The translations under genes were made by a program, and so were the position numbers. Shown here piece after piece: positions 42,858-52,002 of a stretch of DNA of 64,000 nucleotides (position 1 is the first letter of the stretch; each line of letters starts with the position of its first letter). Source of the DNA: Qiania dongpingensis (GTDB taxonomy: Bacteria; Bacillota; Clostridia; Lachnospirales; Lachnospiraceae); assembly GCF_014337195.1 (NCBI RefSeq), contig NZ_CP060634.1, positions 2,790,001 through 2,854,000 on the forward strand. Direction: 5' to 3'. The notes under the pieces are model-generated. The model was given only the letters and a program-made list of their open reading frames with translations, made no database searches and was not told the DNA's origin.

Positions 42858-42876
42858 AATAAATGATATAAATCTC

Positions 42877-42905
42877 TTGACATCCGTGCCTGAATCAGCT
42901 ATATT
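42877..42905 (+). promoter_or_regulatory. Promoter of the GntR/ABC operon
   Basis: TTGACA (42877-42882), 17 bases, TATATT (42900-42905). Transcription would start at about 42912. Confidence 0.8.
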
Positions 42906-42964
42906 AAAGATGTAAGATGGTTAGTTACTTGAGCAACAAACATACAAACAAAGAGGGTGATGCG

Positions 42965-43348
42965 GTGTATATAGATACAAATACAGATAAGCCCATATTC
43001 ATTCAGATAGCCGAACAGCTTGAGGATTCCATATTTACAGGGATATTTCCGGAGGAAACAAAGATACCCTCTACGAATGAAATATCAGCGCTGCTGAATA
43101 TAAATCCTCATACCGTTTTGAAGGGAATGAATATGCTTGTGGACGAAGAGGTCATTTATAAGAGGAGAGGGCTTGGAATGTATGTGAAGGAAGGGGCAGT
43201 CAATAAGATACGCACAAAGCGGCAAGGACAGTTTTTCAGCCAGTATATAGAGGCTCTGATTACGGAAGCGGCGAAACTGAATATGTCGAAAGAGGAAGTT
43301 ATCAAGCTAATAGAGAGAGGTTATGACAATGAATGCAATTCAAATTAA
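42965..43348 (+). CDS. GntR-family regulator, YtrA type
   Basis: A 127-residue regulator with a GntR HTH (FIQIAEQLEDSIFTGIFPEETKIPSTNEISALLNINPHTVLKGMNMLVDEEVIYKRRG) and a short helical tail, the YtrA type that usually controls an adjacent ABC exporter. I favour GTG 42965 after GAGGG. The in-frame ATG at 42917 would sit about five bases from the predicted transcript start and has no site. It overlaps the ABC ATPase gene, so the three genes form one operon. Confidence 0.85.
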   Translation: MYIDTNTDKPIFIQIAEQLEDSIFTGIFPEETKIPSTNEISALLNINPHTVLKGMNMLVDEEVIYKRRGLGMYVKEGAVNKIRTKRQGQFFSQYIEALITEAAKLNMSKEEVIKLIERGYDNECNSN

Positions 43349-44189
43349 GAATGTCACAAAGCGTTATCATGATGTTACGGCACTTGACGATGTTTCTTTT
43401 ACCTTTGAGCATGGGAAAATCTACGGATTTTTGGGAAGAAACGGCGCTGGAAAATCTACGCTTATCAACATTATCGCAAACCGTATTTTTACTGACGAGG
43501 GAGAGGTTCTCATTGATGATATGCCGGCAAAAGAAAACATGGACGTCCATGAAAAGATTTTTTGCATGAGCGAAGAAGATTTATATGCGGATGGAATAAA
43601 AGTTAAAGACCATTTTAAATGGATAGACTGCTTCTACGAAAGCTTTGACAGGAAGAAAGCATTTGAGATCGCCGAACGGTTTGGCCTCAATACCGGCAAG
43701 AAATTTAAGCAGTTATCGAAGGGTTATCAGTCAATTTTCAAATTGACGGTTGCTATGGCCCTTAACGTACCGTATGTGATTTTCGATGAACCAGTGTTAG
43801 GGCTGGACGCCAATCACAGAGAGCTGTTTTATGACCTATTGTTAAGAGAATATGAAAACAACGAACGGACGATCATTATTGCAACGCACCTGATTGAAGA
43901 AGTCGCAAATCTGATCGAAGAAGTTGTCCTGATCGATAAAGGAAAGGTATTGCTGCAAGAAAGTGTGGAAAATTTATTGGAAACGGGTTACAGCGTTTCT
44001 GGTATGGCAAATAATGTCGACGCTTACTGCGACGGTAAAAATGTGATTGGATATGACGAGCTGGGCGGTATGAAGATCGCCTATGTATTGGGGGAAAGGT
44101 TCCCGGCTCCACAGGGAAGCGGCGTACAGCTTTCAGCGATGAATTTACAGAAGCTGTTTGTTAAGCTGACAGAGAAAGGCGGCAATTGA
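43329..44189 (+). CDS. ABC transporter ATP-binding protein
   Basis: A 286-residue ATPase: Walker A GRNGAGKST, a signature region LSKGYQSIFKLT, Walker B VIFDEPVLGLD, and H-loop IIATH. Family: exporters controlled by YtrA-type regulators. The signature reads LSKGY rather than LSGGQ. ATG 43329 lies eight bases after GAGAGG; ATG 43323 is only two bases away. It overlaps the GntR gene by 20 bases and is followed one base on by its permease. Confidence 0.92.
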   Translation: MNAIQIKNVTKRYHDVTALDDVSFTFEHGKIYGFLGRNGAGKSTLINIIANRIFTDEGEVLIDDMPAKENMDVHEKIFCMSEEDLYADGIKVKDHFKWIDCFYESFDRKKAFEIAERFGLNTGKKFKQLSKGYQSIFKLTVAMALNVPYVIFDEPVLGLDANHRELFYDLLLREYENNERTIIIATHLIEEVANLIEEVVLIDKGKVLLQESVENLLETGYSVSGMANNVDAYCDGKNVIGYDELGGMKIAYVLGERFPAPQGSGVQLSAMNLQKLFVKLTEKGGN

Positions 44190-44190
44190 T

Positions 44191-44913
44191 ATGAAAAAAC
44201 TAAAATCTATTATTCGATATGAATGCATGACCTCGTTTAAGTATATTTGGATTTTTTATGCCATACAGTATGCTGCCGTTTCTCTTATTACACTGATCAT
44301 TGGAATAAGCACAGGGAGTTTTGAAGAGGTAGGAACAAATAGTTTAGAAGTGAATACTTTGGTCTATGTTGGAATTTTGGGTGTATTAGGGTTTAAAGAA
44401 GACTTTAAGATGCTGATACAAAACGGATTTACCCGAAAATATATCTATACCGCGACATTTTCCATGTTCTGCTTTATATCTGGATCAATGGCGCTTGTTG
44501 ATACGGCGGCCGGAAATATCATTCATCACTTTAACCATGGTTACTCTTCCCTCTATGGAGGGATATATGGCTACGAAAATATAGTTATGAATTGGCTATG
44601 GCTCTTCCTCGTCTATGTCATGGTCTGCAGCCTGCTTTATATAGGAATACTTGTGATCAATAAAGCCGGGAAAGCAATATCCATTTATTTGGGAGTTGCT
44701 GTCGGCGGTATTGTCTTGCTGATCATTGCATTATTCAGATATGTTTTTTCAGCCGGAACGGTGAGCAATATCTTAGAATTTTCTGCAAAAGCAATGGGCT
44801 TTATGACCGACGGAACGATTAATCATCTATTCCCGGTATTGACGTTACTGCTTGCCATTGTTATTCTGGGCAGCGGTTCTTATGCCGTTATCCGCAGAAC
44901 AGAGCTCAGATAA
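44191..44913 (+). CDS. ABC transporter permease
   Basis: A 240-residue protein with six hydrophobic segments, the membrane partner of the ATPase just upstream. No signal peptide or extracellular domain. It belongs to the poorly conserved exporter permeases and the substrate is unknown. Followed by a terminator. Confidence 0.85.
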   Translation: MKKLKSIIRYECMTSFKYIWIFYAIQYAAVSLITLIIGISTGSFEEVGTNSLEVNTLVYVGILGVLGFKEDFKMLIQNGFTRKYIYTATFSMFCFISGSMALVDTAAGNIIHHFNHGYSSLYGGIYGYENIVMNWLWLFLVYVMVCSLLYIGILVINKAGKAISIYLGVAVGGIVLLIIALFRYVFSAGTVSNILEFSAKAMGFMTDGTINHLFPVLTLLLAIVILGSGSYAVIRRTELR

Positions 44914-44957
44914 TATAGCTTATTGCTGAGCGGAAATGAGTTTTTAGCCCATGAAAA

Positions 44958-44995
44958 GGGGAGATGCACAGACCTAGTGCAATCTCCCTTTTTCT
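44958..44995 (+). terminator. Terminator after ABC permease
   Basis: GGGAGAT-GCAC pairs with GTGC-A-ATCTCCC (to 44988), followed by TTTTTCTTTT. Confidence 0.85.
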
Positions 44996-45013
44996 TTTGC
45001 AGGCATATCAAGT

Positions 45014-46852
45014 CTATTGGATGGCGGCATCCTGTCGGTTCAGGATTTCCATGAACTCTTCTCCGGTGATCGTCTCGTGATCATACAGATATTTTGCCAG
45101 CTGGTGGAGCTTGGCCAGATTGGACTTTAGGAGCTCCTCTGCTTTTTGATATTGTTTTCTCACCAGCGCGACGACCTTGTCGTCAATCTTCGCGGAGGTG
45201 TTTTCCGAACATGCAAGAGAAGCATCTCCTCCCAGGTATTGGTTTTTTATGGTTTCAAAGGCGACCATGCCGAAGTCCTCGCTCATGCCGTACCGGGTGA
45301 TCATGGCTCTGGCCACCTTGGTGGCCTGTTCGATATCATTGGAGGCTCCCGTTGAAATGGAGTGGAAGATCAGATCCTCTGCCACACGGCCGCCGGTGAG
45401 AGTGGATATCTTGTTTTCCAGTTCTTCTTTGGACATCAGGTTCCGTTCATCCTGGTCCACCTGCATGGTATAGCCCAACGCGCCGGAGGTACGGGGAATG
45501 ATGGTGATCTTTGTGACCGGGGCGGAATTTGTTTGGAGAGCGGCGACCAGCGCGTGTCCGATCTCATGATACGCCACCGTCAGCTTTTCTTTATCGGAAA
45601 GAATCTTATTCTTTTTCTGATAGCCCGCGATGACGACTTCTACGCTTTCTTCGAGGTCAGCCTGGGTCACATATTTCCTGCCGTCCCGGACGGCCCGGAG
45701 AGCCGCTTCATTTACCATATTGGCGAGCTCCGCGCCGCTGGCGCCGGCTGCCGTCCGGGCAATGGACATGAAGTCCACATTGTCGCTCAGCTTGATGTTC
45801 TTGGCATGGACGCGGAGAATGGCCTCCCGGCCCTGCAGGTCAGGCAGCTCCACAGGGACCCGTCTGTCAAAACGGCCGGGGCGGAGAAGGGCGGGATCCA
45901 GAGATTCAGGGCGGTTGGTGGCGGCTAGGATCATAACGCCGTTGGTGCCGTCGAACCCGTCCATTTCTGTCAGCAGCTGATTTAAAGTCTGCTCCCGTTC
46001 GTCGTTTCCTCCCATTCCGCTTCCGTCTCTCTTTTTGCCGATGGTGTCGATCTCGTCGATAAAGACGATGCAGGGGGCTTTTTCACTGGCCTGCTTAAAG
46101 AGGTCGCGGACCTTCGCAGCCCCCATGCCGACGAACATCTCCACAAATTCCGATCCGGAGATGGAGAAGAAGGGAACATTGGCTTCGCCGGCCACGGCTT
46201 TTGCAAGGAGAGTCTTTCCGGTTCCGGGAGGGCCCACCAGGAGGGCGCCCTTGGGCATCCTGGCGCCAATCTCCGTGTATTTTTTCGGATTGTGCAGGAA
46301 ATCCACAATCTCCGTGAGGATTTCCTTGGCCTCGTCCTCACCGGCCACATCAGAGAATTTTATGCCGGTCTTGGACTCCACATATACCTTGGCGTTGCTT
46401 TTTCCAAAGCTCATGGCATTTCCCATGGATCCGCCCATTTTTTTCATCAGGCTCCTGGACAGCAGCTGTCCGATGACGACGAAGATGAGGATTGGAAATA
46501 CCCAGCTTAAAAGGAAACTCAAAATCGGCGAAGTTTCTTTGACAATGGGCGTACCAAAAGAGGTGATGCCCGCGCCGTAAAGCCGGTCGATCAGCCGGTC
46601 GTCATTCATGTTTCCTGTCTTATAGTAGTTCGGCTTTTCTTCTTTATCGGAGAAGATGATCTCATTGTTTTCAATCTGAACTTCGTTTACTTTCCCCTCG
46701 TCGATCATGGAGAGAAAGACGCCGTAATCCACTTCGCTTACTTTTGCGCTGAAGATCTTGGGAAAGAACAGGGCGTTTAACAGCAGCAGCACGATCAGCG
46801 CTATAAGGTAATAAAAGAGAATCGGTTTTTTCGGCGGCTGTACTTCTTTCAT
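45014..46852 (-). CDS. ftsH: ATP-dependent zinc metalloprotease FtsH
   Basis: A 612-residue membrane AAA+ protease. Two N-terminal membrane helices (about 11-30 and 109-133) flank a small extracellular domain. Then Walker A GPPGTGKT (207-214), Walker B FIDEID, the second region of homology, and zinc site HEIGH (429-433). It degrades membrane and short-lived proteins. The gene follows a MarR regulator by three bases rather than the usual tilS/hpt context, so this may be an extra FtsH copy with its own control. Confidence 0.95.
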   Translation of the reverse strand: MKEVQPPKKPILFYYLIALIVLLLLNALFFPKIFSAKVSEVDYGVFLSMIDEGKVNEVQIENNEIIFSDKEEKPNYYKTGNMNDDRLIDRLYGAGITSFGTPIVKETSPILSFLLSWVFPILIFVVIGQLLSRSLMKKMGGSMGNAMSFGKSNAKVYVESKTGIKFSDVAGEDEAKEILTEIVDFLHNPKKYTEIGARMPKGALLVGPPGTGKTLLAKAVAGEANVPFFSISGSEFVEMFVGMGAAKVRDLFKQASEKAPCIVFIDEIDTIGKKRDGSGMGGNDEREQTLNQLLTEMDGFDGTNGVMILAATNRPESLDPALLRPGRFDRRVPVELPDLQGREAILRVHAKNIKLSDNVDFMSIARTAAGASGAELANMVNEAALRAVRDGRKYVTQADLEESVEVVIAGYQKKNKILSDKEKLTVAYHEIGHALVAALQTNSAPVTKITIIPRTSGALGYTMQVDQDERNLMSKEELENKISTLTGGRVAEDLIFHSISTGASNDIEQATKVARAMITRYGMSEDFGMVAFETIKNQYLGGDASLACSENTSAKIDDKVVALVRKQYQKAEELLKSNLAKLHQLAKYLYDHETITGEEFMEILNRQDAAIQ

Positions 46853-46855
46853 TGG

Positions 46856-47332
46856 CTATACCTCCTCATTTATTAAAACAGTCAGCTGGTTTGTGACGTC
46901 TTCGATAACAGTACGTTTTTCTTCTGGAAGGCTCTTTAAAAATTGTGTCATGGCCCCGACCATGGACGCGGTGGCCTGGCGGACAAATTCATTTCCTTTG
47001 TCGGTAAGGGTCACATAGACGGCCCGGCGGTTTTCCTTCATACGGACTCTGGCGACCAGGCCGTCGTCCTCTAAGTCGCTTGTCAGCTTGGACAGCTGCT
47101 GCTTTGTCCGGCGTATGCGTGTGACCAGTTCCGTCATGGGGACCTGCCCCCTCGGGTCCTCTTTCAGGATATAGAGAACATGGAATGCATGGGAGCTGAG
47201 CTTGATCCCGCACAGGTTGACGGGATGCTCCTGCATCCTGTAATAAAAGGTCAGGACAAAATGGGTGAAGCTTTCCGCCAGCTCGTCAGGCAGCAAATCT
47301 TTTTCCTCAAGGGAAGAACCGTTACAATCCAT
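46856..47332 (-). CDS. MarR-family regulator
   Basis: A 158-residue winged-HTH dimer: helices, then HVLYILKEDPRGQVPMTELVTRIRRTKQQLSKLTSDLEDDGLVARVRMKENRRAVYVTLTDKG. It is the first gene of an operon with ftsH, and a promoter TTGACT-N18-TATACT lies upstream on the minus strand. It probably represses itself and ftsH in response to an unknown compound. No target sequence could be fixed. Confidence 0.92.
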   Translation of the reverse strand: MDCNGSSLEEKDLLPDELAESFTHFVLTFYYRMQEHPVNLCGIKLSSHAFHVLYILKEDPRGQVPMTELVTRIRRTKQQLSKLTSDLEDDGLVARVRMKENRRAVYVTLTDKGNEFVRQATASMVGAMTQFLKSLPEEKRTVIEDVTNQLTVLINEEV

Positions 47333-47376
47333 GCGAATACTCCTCCTTTATTCTTATAAGGCGCTTTTACAACAGG

Positions 47377-47406
47377 AGTATATTACACTTCAGAGCAAAA
47401 AGTCAA
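47377..47406 (-). promoter_or_regulatory. marR-ftsH promoter
   Basis: On the minus strand, TTGACT (47406-47401) and TATACT (47382-47377) are separated by 18 bases. The region beyond it (47407-47470) is very AT-rich. Confidence 0.6.
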
Positions 47407-47527
47407 TGAATTATTTACTTTTATTAAATTGTTAATAAATAAGATATATTTATTATTCATTATTTAGGATTGTGGCAGGAAAGTTGATTTTATATCCATG
47501 ATTGTTCCCAAACGATTGGAATTATGT

Positions 47528-47556
47528 TTGCCTATTTGGGGAGGAGGCAATATAAT
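47528..47556 (+). promoter_or_regulatory. Promoter of the two-component operon
   Basis: TTGCCT (47528-47533), 17 bases, TATAAT (47551-47556), 33 bases before the response regulator start. Confidence 0.7.
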
Positions 47557-47588
47557 TAGAAGGAAACCTGATGGGGAGGAAATTTGAT

Positions 47589-48287
47589 ATGAAGATATTA
47601 TTGGTGGAAGATGATTTAGAGATAAGCGGCATGTTGAGGGATTTTTTAAAAACCGAGAATTTTGAGGTCGTTCCCGCATACGACGGAAAAAGCGCCTGTG
47701 AGATGTTTTTTTCTGATGATTTCAGCCTGGTGCTCCTGGATCTGATGATACCGGAGCTGAGCGGTATGGAGGTCATGAGGAGAATCCGGGAGGTGAACAC
47801 GGTTCCCATCATCATTCTGTCGGCAAAGGATACGGATTCCGATAAAACGCTGGGGCTGGGACTAGGAGCCGACGACTATATCACAAAACCGTTTTCTGTT
47901 TCGGAGGTCCTGGCACGAATCAAGGCGAACATCCGAAGGAGCACACAGTATGCCGCTGGCTTTGACACAGAACGGCCGATTTTGTCAAAGGGAGGCCTCG
48001 TCATGAACCTGAATGATCATTCGCTTTTGAAGAACGGAAACCGGATAGAACTCACCGCCAAGGAATTTGAGATATTAAGGCTGCTCATGCAGAATCCTCA
48101 GAGGGTATATACGAAAGAGCAGATATATTCTTTGATATGGAAAGACGCATATCTGGGAGATGAAAATGCGGTGAATGTCCATATCAGCCGTCTTCGCAAT
48201 AAAATAGAAGACGATCCCAGAAATCCGAAACATATCATTACGGTCTGGGGAATCGGCTATAAGCTGGGGGATACGGCCGATGAATGA
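47589..48287 (+). CDS. OmpR-family response regulator
   Basis: A 232-residue protein: receiver domain with phospho-acceptor D51 (VLLDLMIPELSG) and a C-terminal winged helix (about 130-230, LTAKEFEILRLLMQNPQRVYTKEQIYSLIWKDAY, HISRLRNKIEDDPRNPKHIITVWGIGYKL). ATG 47589 follows GGGGAGGA. Overlaps the kinase gene by eight bases. Predicted target is the ABC exporter downstream. Confidence 0.94.
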   Translation: MKILLVEDDLEISGMLRDFLKTENFEVVPAYDGKSACEMFFSDDFSLVLLDLMIPELSGMEVMRRIREVNTVPIIILSAKDTDSDKTLGLGLGADDYITKPFSVSEVLARIKANIRRSTQYAAGFDTERPILSKGGLVMNLNDHSLLKNGNRIELTAKEFEILRLLMQNPQRVYTKEQIYSLIWKDAYLGDENAVNVHISRLRNKIEDDPRNPKHIITVWGIGYKLGDTADE

Positions 48288-49242
48288 AAATACAGTGATC
48301 TTTTTTTTATCTGCGGCTGTCGCCGCCCTGTTCTTTGTCATCTTGTATCAAAGATATAAATTTAAGAAAGATCTGTATACAAAGCTTAGACAGATAACCG
48401 AAAAGCTTTCGGAGATCTTAGAGACGGGCAGCGATGAAAAAGTGATGGTTTTTACGGATAATAAGGCTTTGATAGGACTTGTGGAGCAGATTGACCGCCT
48501 GCTGGAGGATCGTCAGAAAATAAAAGTGGATTTTAAAAGAGCGGAGCTCTCATCTAAAAAAATGCTATCCAATATTTCTCATGATATCAAGACTCCTCTG
48601 ACCGTTATATTGGGGTATTTGGAAATCATGCGCCTTGACAATGAAGATGATGAAGCTCTTAAAAAAGTGGAAATAAAAGCGAAGCAGGTCATGGAATTGA
48701 TCGGTCAGTTTTTTACGTTGGCGAAGCTGGAAGCAGGCGATGCCGATATTCCCATATCCAGACTCAATATAAACGAGGTGTGCAGGGAAAACGTCCTGGA
48801 TTTTTATGATATCCTGCTGCAGAAAAGGTTCACCGTGGATGTAGACATACCGGAAAAGCCGATCTATGTTCTGGCAAATAAAGAGGCAGTGCAGAGAATC
48901 CTTTTTAATCTCCTGTCCAACGCGATACGCTACGGAAGTGACGGAAACTATCTGGGCATCTCTTTGCGGGAGGACGAGAAGCATGTATTTATCAATATTA
49001 CCGACAAAGGCAGGGGGATCGATAAGAAATCCGCCGCCCATGTATTTGAACGGCTGTATACGATGGAGGACTCCAGAAACAGGGAGATACAGGGCAACGG
49101 CCTGGGGCTGACGATCGCTAAAAATCTTGCGGTCCAGATGGAAGGAGACCTTTTTCTGGACAGCGCGCCGGATGTGAAAACTACTTTTACACTGATGCTC
49201 AGGAAAGCGGACAGTGAGAGTTTCTTCGAAAGAAATTCGTAA
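48280..49242 (+). CDS. Sensor histidine kinase, single membrane helix
   Basis: A 320-residue kinase with one N-terminal hydrophobic helix, no extracellular domain, then HisKA with H101 (SNISHDIKTPLTVI), and a HATPase (N-box, DKGRGID, GNGLGL). With no sensor domain, it may be triggered through the membrane or by the adjacent transporter, as in peptide-antibiotic systems. It overlaps the response regulator by eight bases. Confidence 0.92.
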   Translation: MNENTVIFFLSAAVAALFFVILYQRYKFKKDLYTKLRQITEKLSEILETGSDEKVMVFTDNKALIGLVEQIDRLLEDRQKIKVDFKRAELSSKKMLSNISHDIKTPLTVILGYLEIMRLDNEDDEALKKVEIKAKQVMELIGQFFTLAKLEAGDADIPISRLNINEVCRENVLDFYDILLQKRFTVDVDIPEKPIYVLANKEAVQRILFNLLSNAIRYGSDGNYLGISLREDEKHVFINITDKGRGIDKKSAAHVFERLYTMEDSRNREIQGNGLGLTIAKNLAVQMEGDLFLDSAPDVKTTFTLMLRKADSESFFERNS

Positions 49243-49244
49243 GA

Positions 49245-49281
49245 TTTTGTCAAGAGTTTTGAAAATCCGCGCCGCTATAAT
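49245..49281 (+). promoter_or_regulatory. ABC exporter promoter with direct repeats
   Basis: TATAAT (49276-49281) with no good -35. Two TTTTG blocks (49245-49249 and 49257-49261) sit 12 bases apart at the -35 region, consistent with a site for an OmpR-type activator. Confidence 0.45.
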
Positions 49282-49307
49282 GGTACTCAGAAAGGGGGCA
49301 GTGAATT

Positions 49308-50225
49308 ATGCCATATATCATGCAGACAGACCGCCTGACGAAGACCATTGACGGGATAAATCTGGTGGAGGATGTCAGTATTCATGTGGAAAAAGGGGAA
49401 ATCTATGGATTTCTGGGACCGAATGGGGCGGGAAAGACCACGGTGATGAAGATGATGACGAATCTTTGGAAGCCGACGGGCGGAACGGTCGAGGCGTTTG
49501 GAACCGTGCTGGGTCCGGCTTCCTATGAGGTACTGAAACGGATGGGAAGTATCATCGAATTTCCGACATTCTATGACCATCTGAGCGGAAGAGAAAACCT
49601 GTGGTTTCATTGTGAATACATGGGGTACTATAATCGGAAAAGTGTGGAAGAAGTCCTGGAAATGCTCAGGCTGACAGATTCCGCAGACAAGCCTGTCAGA
49701 AAGTATTCTCTGGGGATGAGGCAGAGGCTGGGAATCGCCCGCGCCATCATATGCAGGCCTGAACTTGTGATCCTGGATGAACCGACAAACGGGCTTGACC
49801 CGGCCGGAATGAAACAGATACGGGATCTGTTTTGCAAATTGTGTACAGAGTATGGTATGACCTTTATCATCTCCAGCCATCTTCTTTCGGAGATAGAACA
49901 TATCGCGGATACGATCGGTATCATAAGCTGCGGAAGATTGAAAGATGAGATTTCCATGGACAGAATATCCGAAAAAAATACTGCTTTTATTGAACTGTCG
50001 GCCGAGGATGTCAGAAAAGCGGCTTATGTGCTGTCCGATAAACTGCAGCTGAGTAATTTTAAAATTGTGGACGACACGAATATCCGTATATACGAGGCGG
50101 ATATCACGGTGCAGAAAATTTCTAAAGAGCTGATGATAAACGGCGTGGATATTGTCTCCATCAAGAAGAAGACGGAAACTTTGGAGGATTATTTTTTAAA
50201 AATGACGGAGGAGGTGAGACAGTAA
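49308..50225 (+). CDS. ABC transporter ATP-binding protein, antibiotic-resistance type
   Basis: A 305-residue ATPase: Walker A GPNGAGKTT, signature YSLGMRQRLGIARAI, Walker B LVILDEPTNGLDP, then about 85 residues of C-terminal extension. It resembles BcrA/LanF-type self-protection exporters. AAAGGGGG precedes the ATG. Shares one base with the permease gene (TAATG) and follows a two-component system that probably induces it. Confidence 0.92.
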   Translation: MPYIMQTDRLTKTIDGINLVEDVSIHVEKGEIYGFLGPNGAGKTTVMKMMTNLWKPTGGTVEAFGTVLGPASYEVLKRMGSIIEFPTFYDHLSGRENLWFHCEYMGYYNRKSVEEVLEMLRLTDSADKPVRKYSLGMRQRLGIARAIICRPELVILDEPTNGLDPAGMKQIRDLFCKLCTEYGMTFIISSHLLSEIEHIADTIGIISCGRLKDEISMDRISEKNTAFIELSAEDVRKAAYVLSDKLQLSNFKIVDDTNIRIYEADITVQKISKELMINGVDIVSIKKKTETLEDYFLKMTEEVRQ

Positions 50226-50929
50226 TGGTGAAACTTATCAGACTGGAATGGAAGAAAAACAGAATCGGACGATATATCCTCGCTGCGGCCGCGGTGGCTG
50301 TACTTCTCTGCCTGTTTATTTTCGCTCTGACATTTTGGGGAATTGCCAGTGAACCAGACGGAACGCTGGATGCCGCGCCCGGTGCGGGAAGAATATCTGC
50401 TTCCATAGAACTGTTTACAAGTATGTCTTTTCTCGTGTTTGCAGGAGTCATGCTGGCATCCTTTATCGTGAGCTCCTATAAGAACAAGACAATGAATCTG
50501 ATGTTTTCTTATCCGATCAGACGTCAGAAAATATTGGCCTCTCAGATGGCCGCTGTTTGGATTTTTAATTTTACTGCGCTTATTCTCACAAAGGCAGCCG
50601 TTTATGCCTGCGTGTCCATAGGAGCAGGATTCCTGCAGTCGCCCTTTGCCATAGATTTTGACATGGGAAGCCTCTCTTTTTACATTCCGCTCATTTTAAA
50701 ATCATTTTCTGTTGTGAGTATGAGCTTTATCGCCCTGTTTGCAGGCATGGCGATGAAATCCTCCAAGGCGACGATCATCACGTCATTTTTGCTGATCTTC
50801 CTCACACAGGCTAATGTGGGAGACCTTACCATGGCGGATCAGCCGGTCTTTCCCATTGTGCTGACTGTGATTTCCTTTCTGTTTGCGGGGATGTCTCTGT
50901 ATAACGTGGAGAAGAGAGACCTTAAGTAA
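50225..50929 (+). CDS. ABC transporter permease
   Basis: A 234-residue protein with six hydrophobic segments, of the ABC-2 type paired with BcrA-like ATPases. Starts on the last base of the ATPase stop codon. The substrate is likely a peptide antibiotic, inferred from operon context. No obvious terminator follows. Confidence 0.87.
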   Translation: MVKLIRLEWKKNRIGRYILAAAAVAVLLCLFIFALTFWGIASEPDGTLDAAPGAGRISASIELFTSMSFLVFAGVMLASFIVSSYKNKTMNLMFSYPIRRQKILASQMAAVWIFNFTALILTKAAVYACVSIGAGFLQSPFAIDFDMGSLSFYIPLILKSFSVVSMSFIALFAGMAMKSSKATIITSFLLIFLTQANVGDLTMADQPVFPIVLTVISFLFAGMSLYNVEKRDLK

Positions 50930-50980
50930 GCCGGACAGTGCCGGCATCATGTGGATGCAGGAAGCGCAGAGGAGCATTGC

Positions 50981-51009
50981 TTGCGGAAACAGGAAAAGTC
51001 TGATATAAT
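50981..51009 (+). promoter_or_regulatory. lgt promoter
   Basis: TTGCGG (50981-50986), 17 bases, TATAAT (51004-51009), preceded by TG at the extended -10 position. Confidence 0.65.
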
Positions 51010-51073
51010 GCAGGAAGTTACTGTTTGAAAAAGCACGCGGATCCTGCGTTCACAGATATAAGGAGAACTCCAC

Positions 51074-51913
51074 ATGAAAGAAATATTATTTGAGATAGGC
51101 CCGTTTAAAATATACGGATACGGCCTGATGATCGCCATCGGGGTCATCGCAGCTTTTGCGGTCGCCATGTACCGTGAGAAAAAATGGAAAATTGGCGATG
51201 ATAAAGTGTTTGACCTCGGAATCTGGAGTCTGGTTGGCGGCTTGATTGGAGCAAAGCTTCTGTTTTGGATAACGGAACTGCCGTCCCTGATCGAAAATCC
51301 GGCCAAAATCTGGTCGACGATGTCCACAGGTTTTGTGGTATATGGCGGACTGATCGGCGGAATTCTGGCGGGTTATCTGTTCTGCCGTGTGAAGAAGCTT
51401 GTTTTTTTGAAATATTTTGATCTGGTGATGCCGTCCATCGCCCTGGCACAGGCCTTTGGACGGGTGGGCTGCTTTTTGGCGGGCTGCTGCTATGGGAGGG
51501 AGACCCACGCAGACTGGGGAATCATATTCCAGGAATCCGCCTATGCTCCCAATGGAGTGAGTCTGATACCCACCCAGCTGATTTCCAGCGGGTTGAATTT
51601 TCTGAATTTCCTCGCGTTGATTCTGATCGCCAGACGGACAAAGAAAAACGGTCAGGTGGGAGCCTTGTACCTGGTCTTTTACAGCATCGGACGGTTTGTG
51701 CTCGAGTTCTTCCGGGGCGATCCCAGAGGAAACGTAGGGGCGCTGTCCACTTCTCAGTTTATCGCGATCTTTATGCTGATTGCCGGTATTGCGATTTTTG
51801 TCGGCTGCGGAAGAAAAAAGGACAGTGAGGCAGAGGCGGCGGCTGAAGCCGCGGATGGAGAAGAAGAAAACGCTTCGGCGGAACAGGAACCAGAGGAAGA
51901 AACTGAAAAATAA
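51074..51913 (+). CDS. lgt: Prolipoprotein diacylglyceryl transferase Lgt
   Basis: A 279-residue membrane enzyme that adds diacylglycerol to the lipobox cysteine of prolipoproteins, such as several lipoproteins in this window. It has about seven membrane segments, VYGGLIGGILAGY, and the signature GRVGCFLAGCCYG. The C-terminal 45 residues form a very acidic Glu/Ala tail, which is not catalytic. AAGGAG precedes the ATG. Confidence 0.95.
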   Translation: MKEILFEIGPFKIYGYGLMIAIGVIAAFAVAMYREKKWKIGDDKVFDLGIWSLVGGLIGAKLLFWITELPSLIENPAKIWSTMSTGFVVYGGLIGGILAGYLFCRVKKLVFLKYFDLVMPSIALAQAFGRVGCFLAGCCYGRETHADWGIIFQESAYAPNGVSLIPTQLISSGLNFLNFLALILIARRTKKNGQVGALYLVFYSIGRFVLEFFRGDPRGNVGALSTSQFIAIFMLIAGIAIFVGCGRKKDSEAEAAAEAADGEEENASAEQEPEEETEK

Positions 51914-51943
51914 GATTCCGGCCGTAAATGGCAGAGGAAGAGG

Positions 51944-51973
51944 AGCAGCGGCAGGCAGCCGCTGCTTTCATTT
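51944..51973 (+). terminator. Terminator after lgt
   Basis: AGCAGCGGC pairs perfectly with GCCGCTGCT around AGGCA, followed by TTCATTT. Confidence 0.8.
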
Positions 51974-52002
51974 AACAGGAGATTCAAACAGGGAGATCGA
52001 GG

